Origin: Rudanella lutea DSM 19387
Lineage (GTDB): Bacteria; Bacteroidota; Bacteroidia; Cytophagales; Spirosomataceae
Length of the DNA stretch: 64,000 nt
Direction of reading: 5' to 3'
Assembly: GCF_000383955.1 (NCBI RefSeq)
Contig: NZ_KB913013.1
Span: 3,061,194 to 3,125,193, forward strand
Shown piece by piece: positions 17,969 through 27,413 of the stretch (position 1 is the first letter of the stretch; each line of letters begins with the position of its first letter). The notes beneath the pieces are model-generated. The model was not told the origin of the DNA. It saw only the letters and a list, made by a program, of their open reading frames with translations, and searched no databases. A program made the translations under genes and the position numbers.

Positions 17969-19234
17969 ATGAAAGTGCTTTTACTGGTCATGGGTTGGCT
18001 GTTTTGTCTCGGTAGCTCGGTACAGGCTACCCCCGACAAACACGTACCCGATAAAGATCGGTTTGGCTTTTTTTTGGCGGGAAACCGTAGCTGGGCCCGC
18101 ATTCCGTTTCAGCTTCACTCCAACCTGATTATTATCCCGATCCGGATCAATAATTCCGACACGCTACGCTTTATTCTGGATACGGGCGTCAGCAGCACCA
18201 TCGTAACCGATCCGAAAGCCATCCGAAACCAGAAGCTTCGGTTTACGCGTAAGGTTAAACTTGCCGGAGCAGGCGAGGGTGGCAATCTGACGGCTTCGGT
18301 AGCCATCGACAATCAGCTCAGTATTGGCTACCTACGGGCCAATCGCCATAACATTGTCGTGCTTGATGAAGATGTGCTGAAACTTTCGGAATACGTAGGC
18401 GTGCCGATTCACGGCATATTCGGATACGACCTGTTCAATACGTTTGTGGTCACCATCGATTTTCAGCTGCACGAGATCACCCTCACCCGGCCCGATAAAT
18501 ACCGCTATCGGCAGCGGCATGGCGAGAAATACCCCATTACCATTCAGGATACCAAGCCATACACCGATGCCATGACGCTCGTGGAGGGCAACCGGGTGAC
18601 ACCCTTGCGGGTCATTCTGGACACGGGCGCGGGGCACGCCCTGCTCCTCGACCGTACGCGCAACCCCGAAAACCTGCCCCTCCCCGACCGCATTATCCGG
18701 GCGCAGCTGGGCCGCGGGCTAAACGGCGTGATCAACGGCAGTATGGGCCGGTTACCCAAAGTACGCTTTGGCCGCTATGAGCTCGACAATATTCTGGCTT
18801 CGTTTCCCGACAGTGTGGCGTTTGGCACTAAACTGACCAACTCACCCGAGCGTGTAGGCAACGTGGGCTGCGAACTCCTCCGACGATTTAAAATTACCTT
18901 CAACTACCGCGATGGGTTTATCGTGATGAAGCCGATCCGGCGAATTATGAAGGAAACGTTTGAGCACGACATGAGCGGCCTGGAGCTCAAAGCGCGGGGC
19001 GAGAGCTTTCAGAATTACTACATCGGTCGGATTATTGAAGGATCACCGGCCGACTTGGCCGGACTGGTTGAGGGCGACGAGTTGTTGCTAATCAACAACA
19101 CGGCGGCCCACAACATGAGCATCAGCGATATCTACAAGCTCTTGCAGCGGGGCGAGGGCAAAGAAGTAACGATGGTAGTGCGCCGAAAAGGGCACATTGC
19201 GCTGGCTCAGTTTGTCTTGAAGCGCGTTATTTAA
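17969..19234 (+). CDS. Exported retropepsin-like aspartyl protease with PDZ domain
   Basis: 421 residues. A signal peptide (MKVLLLVMGWLFCLGSSVQA) is followed by two aspartyl-protease half-sites: FILDTGVSSTIV (Asp71) and VILDTGAGHALLLD (Asp near 217). A C-terminal PDZ domain (about 335-421) contains YIGRIIEGSPADLAGLVEGDELLLINN. The pair of DTG motifs on one chain suggests a complete single-chain active site. It probably works in the periplasm; substrates are unknown. The gene is followed by a long hairpin shared with convergent rpmB. Confidence 0.88.
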   Translation: MKVLLLVMGWLFCLGSSVQATPDKHVPDKDRFGFFLAGNRSWARIPFQLHSNLIIIPIRINNSDTLRFILDTGVSSTIVTDPKAIRNQKLRFTRKVKLAGAGEGGNLTASVAIDNQLSIGYLRANRHNIVVLDEDVLKLSEYVGVPIHGIFGYDLFNTFVVTIDFQLHEITLTRPDKYRYRQRHGEKYPITIQDTKPYTDAMTLVEGNRVTPLRVILDTGAGHALLLDRTRNPENLPLPDRIIRAQLGRGLNGVINGSMGRLPKVRFGRYELDNILASFPDSVAFGTKLTNSPERVGNVGCELLRRFKITFNYRDGFIVMKPIRRIMKETFEHDMSGLELKARGESFQNYYIGRIIEGSPADLAGLVEGDELLLINNTAAHNMSISDIYKLLQRGEGKEVTMVVRRKGHIALAQFVLKRVI

Positions 19235-19236
19235 AT

Positions 19237-19317
19237 TAAAAACGCCGGATGCTCGGCACTGGGCGCTCATCTGTAAGGTTTACAGGCAGGCGCTCAATGC
19301 CGGGCATCTGGCGTTTT
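19237..19317. terminator. Long imperfect hairpin between convergent genes
   Basis: The first and last 30 bases are complementary apart from a few mismatches (ends aaaacgcc and ggcgtttt). It lies 3' of the aspartyl protease gene and before the end of rpmB. Confidence 0.7.
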
Positions 19318-19330
19318 CTACAACAGGAAA

Positions 19331-19350
19331 ACCAGCAATCGGAGGCTGGT
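19331..19350 (-). terminator. rpmB terminator hairpin
   Basis: accagc/gctggt stem; read on the minus strand it is followed by a T-rich stretch (tttt c), 10 bases after the rpmB stop codon. Confidence 0.65.
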
Positions 19351-19359
19351 ACTACCTGA

Positions 19360-19620
19360 TTACTTCGGCGAAACAACAATCCGGCCCGAAAGCGTACCGC
19401 GCTCGGCAGCCTTCAGCAGGGTGGCTTCAACACCATTTTTGTTGATCGTCTTGATAGCAGAGGTGGCTACCTTCATGGTAATCCACTCGCCCGTCGACTC
19501 CATGTAGAAACGCTTCTTCTGGAGATTCGGGAAAAATTTACGCTTCGTTTTATTGTTGGCGTGTGAGACATTGTTCCCTACACGCGTGCGCTTACCTGTT
19601 AATTGACAAACTCTGGCCAT
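19360..19620 (-). CDS. rpmB: 50S ribosomal protein bL28
   Basis: Large-subunit ribosomal protein, 86 residues. MARVCQLTGKRTRVGNNVSHANNKTKR is the signature N-terminus, followed by FFPNLQKKRFY and TMKVATSAIKTINKNGVEA. In many Bacteroidota rpmB is followed by rpmG and a DUF4295 gene; here neither follows, as the next gene downstream is convergent. Upstream on the minus strand CATCTTTG is one base from the -7 consensus, about 30 bases before the start. Confidence 0.97.
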   Translation of the reverse strand: MARVCQLTGKRTRVGNNVSHANNKTKRKFFPNLQKKRFYMESTGEWITMKVATSAIKTINKNGVEATLLKAAERGTLSGRIVVSPK

Positions 19621-19756
19621 GACCGTTGCTATTTTCCTTTTGAGGGCGCAAAGATGGTGAATTTCCTGATAATCTGCAACTCAAGGCTGTATAAAACGAA
19701 AAAGACGTTGGAATGCTGGACGTTAGGCAGCATCCGGGCAGCCGTTGACCCGTAAA

Positions 19757-21502
19757 TCACCGTCTTTTGTCCCCGCTGTTTATGTCGCCGTAAAACTTCC
19801 AGTTCGCTTTATGGCTGCGGTTGAGCGGTTGCCCGGTCAGAATAGCCCGAAGCATTTCGACCGGTAGCGAATTTTCCTGCATCACCGCATCATGAAACTG
19901 CTTGTAGGTCATTTTACCACTGTCGACCAGCTCTTTCTTGAGGGCGTAGAACTGAAACCCGCCTGTCATGTACGCCAACTGATACAGGGGCTCATAGCCT
20001 CCCACAAATGAACGGCGCACCTCCCCCTCAGCATTGGCCCGCTCGTGCCCTACCCGATCGACAAGGAAATCGATGCACTGTTGGGGTGTCCACTTGCCCA
20101 AATGGTAATTGAGCGAGAAAATGATACGGGCACAGCGGTGCATCCGCCAGAACAACATACCAATACGGTCTTCGGGCGACTGCGGGAAGTTCATGTCCCA
20201 CAGAATCATCTCCCAATACAACGCCCAGCCCTCAGTCCAGAACGGCGTGCGGAAGCGCCGGTATGTTTTGTAGCGGTTGTTCATGAAACCCTGTAAATGA
20301 TGGCCTGCAATCAGCTCGTGGTGTACGGTCGAGCGCGAAAAATGGGGGTTATTGCCGCGCATACTCATCAGCTTCTCTTCCTGACTCATAGCGGCCGTCG
20401 GGTACGAAATCAGCAGTGTCTCGCCCCCCAGAAAAAACGGGCTGAACCGTTGCCGCTCGGCCGACATCATCATCATCCGCCAGGTTTCCTCGGCAATGGG
20501 CGGAATGGTAATGAGGTCTTTGTTTTTCAGAAACGCGATGGACTCATCGTAGAGCCGCAGAATCATTTCGGGTTGTTTCCCAACTGGTACCGCGCTGTTT
20601 TTGACTTTTTCCTGAGCGGCTTTCCAGTTGTCGCCGAAACCCATGTCGCGCGACGCCCGGAGTAGCTCACGGTCGCACCAGGCAAACTCCCGGTTCGCAA
20701 TTTCGATCAGATCTTCGGGCGAGTAAGCGATGTACTCAAAGGCCAGCTGTCGCACAATCTCGTCGCGACCAACGGGCGTACCAACAATGCCGCTGCCGTC
20801 GTTGGCCGGGGGCGTAGCGGCTTTAGCCTTCTGGGCAAAGAAACGCGCATAAGCTCCCAACAGGCTATCGGCACGCTCGTAGGGAGCAGGTATCCACCAC
20901 GTAAACTGCGGATCGTACTGGTTGTAGAACTCAAACACACTTTTCAGAGCCGAGCGAAGCCCCTGAGCGGTTCCTTCGGCCCGTTGGGCAAGGGCTGCCG
21001 ACATGGGTCCTGCCTTCTCGACTGTTGCGCGCGTTTCGCCGATTTGCCGGGCCAGCTTCGCCAAATCGGCGGCTACCTGCTCACTATTGAGCGATGCTCC
21101 ACGCCGACGTACTTTTTCGAGCGCGTAGATCCCCTCAGCAAACGGAAACCAGGGCTTAATCTGACCTACCTCGGCGGCCTCTTTAGCCAGCTCAGCCTGC
21201 TCGACCAGCAGACTCCGGCGAAACAGTAGGTAATCAACCTGACTACCCACGGGCATTTTATCGAAATCAACACGATCGAGTTGTTGCAGATAATCGGTGG
21301 TGAGCCGCTCAAACCGCTCCCGGCGTTCGGGGGAGTTCTCAACGGTGTAAAACCGGCTCAGGCTCCCCTTATCAGCGGCATACTGCGTCATGAGGTGGTG
21401 CATGTCGCTCGTTTGGCGATACAGCGAAGAGACAGCCTGAGCGAAACTGGGAAGAAGGGTGGCAAGACACAGCACCCCACTAAGAAGCAAACGAATAGCC
21501 AT
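19757..21502 (-). CDS. Exported DUF885 family metallopeptidase-like protein
   Basis: 581 residues with a signal peptide (MAIRLLLSGVLCLATLLPSFAQA). Family marks are VHHELIAGHHLQGFMN (an HExxxGH-type zinc motif near residue 395) and RTPFWTEGWALYWE, which provides the downstream Glu. These are diagnostic for DUF885, a group with predicted carboxypeptidase-like activity. Probably acts in the periplasm on peptides; true substrates are unknown. Stand-alone gene. Confidence 0.87.
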   Translation of the reverse strand: MAIRLLLSGVLCLATLLPSFAQAVSSLYRQTSDMHHLMTQYAADKGSLSRFYTVENSPERRERFERLTTDYLQQLDRVDFDKMPVGSQVDYLLFRRSLLVEQAELAKEAAEVGQIKPWFPFAEGIYALEKVRRRGASLNSEQVAADLAKLARQIGETRATVEKAGPMSAALAQRAEGTAQGLRSALKSVFEFYNQYDPQFTWWIPAPYERADSLLGAYARFFAQKAKAATPPANDGSGIVGTPVGRDEIVRQLAFEYIAYSPEDLIEIANREFAWCDRELLRASRDMGFGDNWKAAQEKVKNSAVPVGKQPEMILRLYDESIAFLKNKDLITIPPIAEETWRMMMMSAERQRFSPFFLGGETLLISYPTAAMSQEEKLMSMRGNNPHFSRSTVHHELIAGHHLQGFMNNRYKTYRRFRTPFWTEGWALYWEMILWDMNFPQSPEDRIGMLFWRMHRCARIIFSLNYHLGKWTPQQCIDFLVDRVGHERANAEGEVRRSFVGGYEPLYQLAYMTGGFQFYALKKELVDSGKMTYKQFHDAVMQENSLPVEMLRAILTGQPLNRSHKANWKFYGDINSGDKRR

Positions 21503-21532
21503 ACGTTTAGGAATCAGAAATGACTCCTAAAA

Positions 21533-21700
21533 TTAGGCTGTTTTTTTAAACCCATAGGGGCAGTGTCGGCAGCCGTTTTTGCAGCAGTAACCCCGCTTAA
21601 GGTGATAAGCGGCCGTAAAAACCAGAAAACCCTCGGGCGTATAATAGTAATCCTCGTCCTTGAGGCCCGGAACTGTTCGCTTCTTCTGGCGGGTGGACAT
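21533..21700 (-). CDS. DUF5522-type small Cys-rich protein (55 residues)
   Basis: A small gene encoding MSTRQKKRTV at its start and the conserved block YYYTPEGFLVFTAAYHLKRG, then YCCKNGCRHCPYGFKK. The four cysteines (CC-x3-C-x2-C) look like a metal site. The sequence matches my memory of the widespread Bacteroidota family DUF5522, of unknown function. The start ATG (21698-21700) is divergent from rocD, and the two share a 118-base intergenic region. Confidence 0.85.
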   Translation of the reverse strand: MSTRQKKRTVPGLKDEDYYYTPEGFLVFTAAYHLKRGYCCKNGCRHCPYGFKKTA

Positions 21701-21706
21701 TAGAAA

Positions 21707-21737
21707 TTGGGGGTTGCTAAAATAGATTGTAATTTTG
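21707..21737 (+). promoter_or_regulatory. Bacteroidota-type promoter for rocD
   Basis: TTG (21707-21709), 20-base spacer, TAATTTTG (21730-21737), an exact TAnnTTTG. The rocD ATG is about 80 bases downstream, leaving a leader of roughly 75 bases. Confidence 0.65.
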
Positions 21738-21818
21738 ATGGCAACCCTTTGTTAGGCTATATGGTTGTCAAAAAGTAAAATTGAGCCACTTTAAGGCCTT
21801 AATTTTAATCGTAAATTC

Positions 21819-23066
21819 ATGGAAACTACCCTGTCCACATCACTCAGCCAGCAGGCCATTGATCGCGAAGAACGTTATGGCGCTCACAACTATCACCCAC
21901 TCCCGGTGGTCCTGTCGCGGGGTGAGGGTGTCTTTGTCTGGGATGTCGAGGGAAATCGGTATTACGATTTTTTGTCGGCCTACAGTGCGGTTAGCCAGGG
22001 GCACTGCCATCCGCGCATTATTGGCGCCATGATGGAGCAGGCCGGTCGGCTCACACTCACTTCTCGTGCGTTTTATAACGATCAGCTGGGCGTGTGCGAG
22101 AAGTTTCTCTGCGAATATTTTGGCTACGACAAGGTACTGATGATGAACGCGGGCGTGGAAGGGGGCGAAACCGCCCTGAAACTAACCCGCAAATGGGCGT
22201 ACAAAGTGAAGGGTATTCCGCAAAATGCAGCTAAGGTCGTGTTTGCCGAGGGGAACTTCTGGGGGCGTACCATTGCGGCTATCTCCTCCTCCAACGACGC
22301 CAGTAGCACCAACGATTTTGGCCCTCTGCTCACCGGCTATCTGCAAGTGCCCTACAATGACCTGCCTGCTCTGGAAAGCCTTTTTCAAACCGACCCGAAC
22401 ATTGCGGGTTTCATGGTCGAGCCGATTCAGGGCGAAGCGGGCGTGGTAGTGCCCGACGAGGGCTACCTGCGTGGGGTGCGCGCGTTGTGTACCCGCTACA
22501 AGGTGCTGTTCATTGCCGATGAAGTACAGACCGGCATTGGCCGCACCGGCCGCCAACTCGCCTGCGACCACGAAGGCGTAAAACCCGACCTGCTGGTGCT
22601 GGGTAAAGCCCTGTCGGGCGGAACCATGCCCGTATCGGCCGTACTGGCCAACGACGAGGTGATGCTAACCCTCAAGCCGGGTGAGCACGGCAGCACCTAC
22701 GGGGGCAACCCGTTGGCCTGCGCCGTTACGATGGCAGCGCTTCAGGTAGTGCAGGACGAACAATTGGCCGAAAACGCCGAAGCGATGGGGCAAATCTTCC
22801 GGGACCGGATGAATGCCCTCCGCGCCAAATCCGATCTGATTACCCTTGTGCGGGGTAAAGGCCTGCTCAACGCGATTGTGATTGCCTCACGGCCAGCCTT
22901 CGGCGACCAAACCGCCTGGGAGCTTTGCCTGCGCCTGCGCGACAATGGTCTGCTTTGCAAGCCAACCCACGGCGACAAAATCCGGTTTGCGCCCCCCCTC
23001 GTGATTACCGAAGAGCAGATGCACGAGGCCTGCGATATTATCGAGAAAACGGTGTTAGCTTTTTGA
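21819..23066 (+). CDS. rocD: Ornithine aminotransferase
   Basis: PLP enzyme transferring the delta-amino group of ornithine to 2-oxoglutarate, giving glutamate semialdehyde. It has [25 protein letters not shown] near the N-terminus, diagnostic of ornithine aminotransferases, and [12 protein letters not shown] with Asp234. The Schiff-base lysine is Lys263 in VLGKALSGG. Length (415) is typical. It stands alone with its own promoter; no other arginine-catabolic genes are nearby. Confidence 0.95.
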   Translation: METTLSTSLSQQAIDREERYGAHNYHPLPVVLSRGEGVFVWDVEGNRYYDFLSAYSAVSQGHCHPRIIGAMMEQAGRLTLTSRAFYNDQLGVCEKFLCEYFGYDKVLMMNAGVEGGETALKLTRKWAYKVKGIPQNAAKVVFAEGNFWGRTIAAISSSNDASSTNDFGPLLTGYLQVPYNDLPALESLFQTDPNIAGFMVEPIQGEAGVVVPDEGYLRGVRALCTRYKVLFIADEVQTGIGRTGRQLACDHEGVKPDLLVLGKALSGGTMPVSAVLANDEVMLTLKPGEHGSTYGGNPLACAVTMAALQVVQDEQLAENAEAMGQIFRDRMNALRAKSDLITLVRGKGLLNAIVIASRPAFGDQTAWELCLRLRDNGLLCKPTHGDKIRFAPPLVITEEQMHEACDIIEKTVLAF

Positions 23067-23078
23067 GTAGCGGATTCG

Positions 23079-23110
23079 TTTTTCGACAGGATTTACGAGA
23101 TTACAGGATT
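23079..23110 (+). repeat. Half copy of the gacaggattacaggatt element
   Basis: This stretch (tttttcgacagg, then gattacaggatt) matches the left arm of the complete inverted repeat at 43498-43546, but no complementary arm follows. It lies just after rocD. Confidence 0.6.
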
Positions 23111-23210
23111 GGGCATCACAAACAGAAGCCCGCTGGTCTACTTGTAGCTTGTTCTTTGGCGCGAATGGACTTGACATTTTGAAAAACGGGTTGCAGATTT
23201 GCAACCACAA

Positions 23211-23286
23211 GCGGGAGTAGCTCAGTTGGTAGAGCGGCAGCTTCCCAAGCTGCAGGCCGTGGGTTCGAGACCCATTTCCCGCTCCA
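23211..23286 (+). tRNA. tRNA-Gly (CCC)
   Basis: A complete cloverleaf: acceptor stem gcgggag/ttcccgc, D-arm agctcagttggtagagc, anticodon stem gcagc/gctgc with loop ttcccaa (anticodon CCC), and T-arm with ggttcgaga. The CCA end is encoded (23284-23286). Confidence 0.96.
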
Positions 23287-23400
23287 GAGAAAGCATCAGG
23301 CAAACATGCCCGGTGCTTTTTTGCTTTGTGCCCAATCGGCTGTTTATACTTCGTCTGATAGTCTGACAAAACCTGGCGGTACTTCTGCCCTAATCATCGA

Positions 23401-25170
23401 CTAATACCCGGCAGCCTGCCCGTCTTTGCGCATTTCGGTAGCCCCCCAATACACCCGGTTGACGGCATCGAACCGAATGGCCTGATAGCCGCCAAAGAAG
23501 TCGGTTTCGGCTAACCGATGCCCACGCCGTTGCAGTTCGGCCCGAACCTGACTGTCAATACCACTTTCGAGTGCCACCCGACCTCCGTCGGTCATGACCG
23601 TACCGATAGGCTCACTGCTGCCGCTATGACTGAAACGGGCCGCATCGCCCGCTTCCTGTACATTCATGCCGAAGTCGATGAGGTTACAGAGCACCTGCAC
23701 ATGCCCCTGCGGTTGCATGGCTCCGCCCATCACCCCAAAGCTCAAAATCGGTTGCCCCTGCTTGGTCAAAAAACCGGGAATGATGGTATTAAACGGCCGT
23801 TTGCCGGGCGCGTACACGTTGGCATGGCCCGGCAGCATAGAAAAACTGGTGCCCCGGTTATGAAACACGAAGCCCAGCCCATCAGGTACCATGCCACTGC
23901 CAAATTCGAGCATATTGCTTTGAATCAACGACACCATGTTGCCTTCGTCGTCGGCCACGGTCAGATACACGGTATCGCCCGTACGCAGGGCCGGGTCGCC
24001 CGCATCGAGTCGTTCGGAAGCCTTCGACATGTTGATGAGCTTTCGCCGTTCGGCGGCATATTCTTTGGAAAGCAGCCACGACAACGGCACCTTACTAAAT
24101 GCTGGGTCGGCGTAGTACCGGGCCCGGTCTTCGAACGCCAGCTTTTTAGCTTCAACCAGCACGTGCAGATAATCGGCACTATTGTGTTTCAGGGCTTTCA
24201 GATCAAAGCCCTCCAGAATATTCAGCATTTGCAGCACGGCAATACCCTGCCCATTGGGCGGTAGTTCATGCACATCGAAGCCCCGGTAGTTGGTCGAAAC
24301 CGGCTCGACCCACTCGCTTTGGTGGGCTACCAAATCGGCCTTGCGTAAAGGCAGGCCATGTTTCCGGGCATACCGGTCCATGACATCAGCCAGCTTACCC
24401 TTGTAAAATGCATCGCGCCCCCCGGTGGCAATAGCCTCGTAGGTAGCCGCCAGTTGCGGGTTCCGAAACAGACTCCCCTCTGCCGGAGAGTTCCCATCGA
24501 CCAGAAATGTTTGTCGAAAATTCGCAAACTCACCCACTACAGCCTGATTATCGGTTAGTCGGCGGGCCGCTACCTGCCATGAGTGGGCAATCACCTGCGG
24601 CACGGGTACCCCCTCGCGGGCGTACCGGATGCTCGGCTTCAACAGGGCTGGCATGCGGATTCTACCAAAGCGTTGGTGCAGGGCATACCACCCATCGACC
24701 GTGCCCGGCACCGAAACCGACAGGGGGCCATACAGCGGAATTTGTTTTTGCGCACCCAGCCGCGCCCGCAGGCTATCGTACGAGAGCCCCATCGGCGAGC
24801 GACCGCTGGCATTGAGCCCATACAGCCGCCGGTCTTTGGCCGACCAGACAATGGCAAACAAATCGCCCCCAATGCCGCCATTATTGGGCTCCACAACGCC
24901 CAAAGCGGCATTGGCTGCAATAGCCGCATCGACGGCCGTACCGCCCTGCTTAAGAATATCGAGCCCAATCTGCGTAGCCAGCGGATGGCTGGTAGCCACC
25001 ATGCCGTGACGACCCAGCACGGGGCTTCGGGTGGCAAAGTTGGCACCACTGATTCGGTCGCCTTTGCCCGGTGTTTGGGCCGACACCGGTACGAGGCTAC
25101 CGCCTGCCAGCATGAGCAGAGCGCCCCCCAACAAACACAAGCGAGTTGACAGAGTGATAACGGATTTCAT
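23401..25170 (-). CDS. ggt: Gamma-glutamyltransferase (exported)
   Basis: Autoprocessing periplasmic enzyme that cleaves or transfers gamma-glutamyl groups, for example of glutathione. 589 residues with a signal peptide near the N-terminus (CLLGGALLMLAGGSLVPVSA). The proenzyme segment has GLDILKQGGTAVDAAIAANAALGVVEP. The nucleophile Thr400 lies at the start of the small subunit (GDTVYLTVADDEGNMVSLIQS), followed by the GGAMQPQGHVQ block. Length is normal. It has no obvious operon partner. Confidence 0.94.
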   Translation of the reverse strand: MKSVITLSTRLCLLGGALLMLAGGSLVPVSAQTPGKGDRISGANFATRSPVLGRHGMVATSHPLATQIGLDILKQGGTAVDAAIAANAALGVVEPNNGGIGGDLFAIVWSAKDRRLYGLNASGRSPMGLSYDSLRARLGAQKQIPLYGPLSVSVPGTVDGWYALHQRFGRIRMPALLKPSIRYAREGVPVPQVIAHSWQVAARRLTDNQAVVGEFANFRQTFLVDGNSPAEGSLFRNPQLAATYEAIATGGRDAFYKGKLADVMDRYARKHGLPLRKADLVAHQSEWVEPVSTNYRGFDVHELPPNGQGIAVLQMLNILEGFDLKALKHNSADYLHVLVEAKKLAFEDRARYYADPAFSKVPLSWLLSKEYAAERRKLINMSKASERLDAGDPALRTGDTVYLTVADDEGNMVSLIQSNMLEFGSGMVPDGLGFVFHNRGTSFSMLPGHANVYAPGKRPFNTIIPGFLTKQGQPILSFGVMGGAMQPQGHVQVLCNLIDFGMNVQEAGDAARFSHSGSSEPIGTVMTDGGRVALESGIDSQVRAELQRRGHRLAETDFFGGYQAIRFDAVNRVYWGATEMRKDGQAAGY

Positions 25171-25240
25171 ACGGGTAAAACAGATACCTTCTCAGCAAGG
25201 CATTTGCGCTGTTCTTCTACCCTGAAGCCTGAGAGGGGTG

Positions 25241-25918
25241 TTAAAACATACCCGATTCATCCCCCGACAGCCCCTGAACGCGCTCCCACGAAAACGGGTA
25301 CCAAATCCCGTTGTAATCGTCGAAAACCTCGGTAGCAGGCTCGCAGGCAAATAGCTTGTAGTTAAACTTGGGGTAGTCTTTCGCCAGGTACCCCGGATAG
25401 TAGTACGTTTTGCCAACCCGACGGGCATATTCTATCTTCTGCAACATCAGGAATTTACCCAGACTCTGCTTGCGGTAGGCCGGGTCGTAGAAGTTCATGA
25501 TGCCGGCGATACTCTCCAATCCATTGTCGAAAATACCGGCGGCAATAAGCTTCCCGCCGTCGCGCACCTCCACTACGTAGGTATCGAACACATTGAATAC
25601 AGATCCATTAAGCAAACACGACTCAACCGACTCGGGTGCGTCGAAATCGATTCCCCCCTTGTAGTCTGCATACAGCGTTTCCAACTCCTGCGTAAGCCGA
25701 AAGGGTGTTACAGATACCTCGAACCCACCGTTGATTTTCAGAATTCGGAGCTGACTTTTGCCGTAGATCACGTTGGGCAGCACCAACCGCAACCAGTACA
25801 CCTGACACAGTTTGTCTTCAAAAAAAACGTACCGGCACGTAAACAAGTCCTGCTGCATTCGGAAGTACCCTTCGCTCAGGTACAAATCGAGGTCTCGGCC
25901 TCTCATCGGCTGTAACAT
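25241..25918 (-). CDS. ATE1-like arginyl-tRNA-protein transferase / GNAT fold protein
   Basis: 225 residues. The C-terminal half (GIMNFYDPAYRKQSLGKFLMLQKIEYARRVGKTYYYPGYL) resembles the C-terminal, GNAT-like domain of arginyl-tRNA-protein transferases, which add amino acids to N-termini marked for degradation. Unlike classical ATE1/Bpt, the N-terminal Cys-rich block (CGYC) is absent; only Cys28, Cys38 and later scattered cysteines are seen. It may be a relative with another acceptor. A terminator separates it from the upstream aspartate aminotransferase. Confidence 0.65.
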   Translation of the reverse strand: MLQPMRGRDLDLYLSEGYFRMQQDLFTCRYVFFEDKLCQVYWLRLVLPNVIYGKSQLRILKINGGFEVSVTPFRLTQELETLYADYKGGIDFDAPESVESCLLNGSVFNVFDTYVVEVRDGGKLIAAGIFDNGLESIAGIMNFYDPAYRKQSLGKFLMLQKIEYARRVGKTYYYPGYLAKDYPKFNYKLFACEPATEVFDDYNGIWYPFSWERVQGLSGDESGMF

Positions 25919-25973
25919 TTATGGATGGGCCTCAATTTCGGTTTTTGGGCAATGGAATGCAACCCCAACAAAA

Positions 25974-25997
25974 AAGCCCAACCGATTGGCTGGGCTT
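25974..25997 (-). terminator. Rho-independent terminator of the aspartate aminotransferase gene
   Basis: Stem aagcccaacc/ggctgggctt (one mismatch) followed on the minus strand by a run of Ts, 25 bases after the stop codon. Confidence 0.85.
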
Positions 25998-26021
25998 CTG
26001 TATGCGTGTACACGCCTGAAA

Positions 26022-27239
26022 TTATTGCAACTGGGCAACCGCAGCCTTGATCCGGCCAACGGCTTCAACAAGGTTCTCGTCGGAAGCTGCTGTGCTGATA
26101 CGCAGGCAGTTAGGCGCACCAAAGCCAGAGCCCGCTACCGTGGCCACATACGCTTTGTTGAGTAGCCAAAGCGCAAAATCATCCGAGTTCTGAATGGTTG
26201 TTGTCCCGTCCGATTTCCCGTAGTACGCACTCACGTCCGGAAACGCGTAGAAAGCGCCCGTAGGCACGTTGACCTTAAAGCCCGGAATATCTTTCAACAG
26301 TTTTACCACCAGATCCCGACGGCGCTTGTAAGCTTCGTTCATGGCGTAGGTTGGCTCCATCGTACCCGTCAAGGCAGCTACGGTGGCCTTTTGGGCAATC
26401 GAGTTTGTCCCCGACGTTACCTGACCCTGTAGTTTCTCTACCCCGTCGGCAATCCATTTGGCAGCACCGATGTAGCCAATCCGCCAGCCGGTCATGGCAA
26501 ACCCTTTTGCCACGCCATTAACCGTAATCACGCGGTCGGCAATTTCGGGGATTGAACCGATGCTGAAATGTCCTTCGGGGGTGAAGTTGATGTATTCGTA
26601 AATCTCGTCAGCGAGCACATACACATTGTCGTGACGGGCAATCACATCCCCAATCGCGCGCAGTTCAGCCTCCGAATATACCGATCCGGTTGGGTTGTTG
26701 GGCGATGCAAACATCACCACCTTGGTCCGGTCGGTGATGGCGGCTTCGAGTTGCTCGGGAGTCACTTTAAAATCGTTCTCAAAGGCTCCGTCGATCACCA
26801 CCGAACGCCCTTCGGCCAGCTTCACCATTTCGGAGTAGCTCACCCAATAGGGCGCAAAAATGATGACCTCGTCGCCGGGGTTCACCAACACGCTGATTAC
26901 GTTAGCGAGTGAGTGCTTGGCCCCCGTTGATACCACAATGTTCTCGGGTTTCCAGTTAATGTTGTTGTCCCGTTTCAGCTTGTCTGCAATCGCTTTACGG
27001 AGATCGGGGTAACCCGCTACCGGCGAGTAACCGTGGAAACCATCGTCGATGGCTTTTTTGGCCGCATCACAAATGTGTTGTGGGGTTTTGAAATCAGGCT
27101 CTCCTACGCTGAGACTGATTACAGCGTGACCCTGAGCAGCCAGCTCACGGGCCATTTTGGTCATCGCCAGCGTCGAAGATTCCTCCAGCGCGTTGATCCG
27201 ATCCGCTAAGGGATGGGTGGCGTTGAGCGTTGCAGACAT
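26022..27239 (-). CDS. aspC: Aspartate aminotransferase (class I PLP enzyme)
   Basis: 405 residues of the fold-type I, class I aminotransferases (Igamma type). ISLSVGEPDF, YSPVAGYPDLRKAIA, SPNNPTGSVYS, LADEIYEYI and the Schiff-base Lys245 in NGVAKGFAMTGWRIGY are present, with the C-terminal FGAPNCLRISTA arginine. The start MSATLNATHPL at 27239 is preferred; an in-frame ATG 45 bases upstream lies inside the untranslated leader behind an exact -7 element at 27282-27289. Reaction: aspartate plus 2-oxoglutarate to oxaloacetate plus glutamate. Broader specificity, including prephenate, is possible. Confidence 0.93.
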   Translation of the reverse strand: MSATLNATHPLADRINALEESSTLAMTKMARELAAQGHAVISLSVGEPDFKTPQHICDAAKKAIDDGFHGYSPVAGYPDLRKAIADKLKRDNNINWKPENIVVSTGAKHSLANVISVLVNPGDEVIIFAPYWVSYSEMVKLAEGRSVVIDGAFENDFKVTPEQLEAAITDRTKVVMFASPNNPTGSVYSEAELRAIGDVIARHDNVYVLADEIYEYINFTPEGHFSIGSIPEIADRVITVNGVAKGFAMTGWRIGYIGAAKWIADGVEKLQGQVTSGTNSIAQKATVAALTGTMEPTYAMNEAYKRRRDLVVKLLKDIPGFKVNVPTGAFYAFPDVSAYYGKSDGTTTIQNSDDFALWLLNKAYVATVAGSGFGAPNCLRISTAASDENLVEAVGRIKAAVAQLQ

Positions 27240-27281
27240 AACAGTGAATTGTACGTTAATATTTTGACAACAAATCGACCG

Positions 27282-27289
27282 CAAAGATA
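27282..27289 (-). promoter_or_regulatory. -7 element (TATCTTTG) for aspC
   Basis: On the minus strand TATCTTTG exactly fits TAnnTTTG, 42 bases upstream of the start codon at 27239. No TTG at the usual -33 spacing is seen. Confidence 0.55.
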
Positions 27290-27413
27290 CTATGATTGTA
27301 TCGTAAAGGCCTGATTATTGACAAAATATAATTTCTACAACGCCACAAGCCGGGCTTTCTCGTTGGGCCAAAATACCGCCGGGCCTCTGACCCGACGGCA
27401 ACGAGTATCCTGT

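Noticed and set aside
23055-23369. Minus-strand open frame of 104 codons over the tRNA-Gly gene
   Set aside because: It is the complement of a complete tRNA and its flanks.
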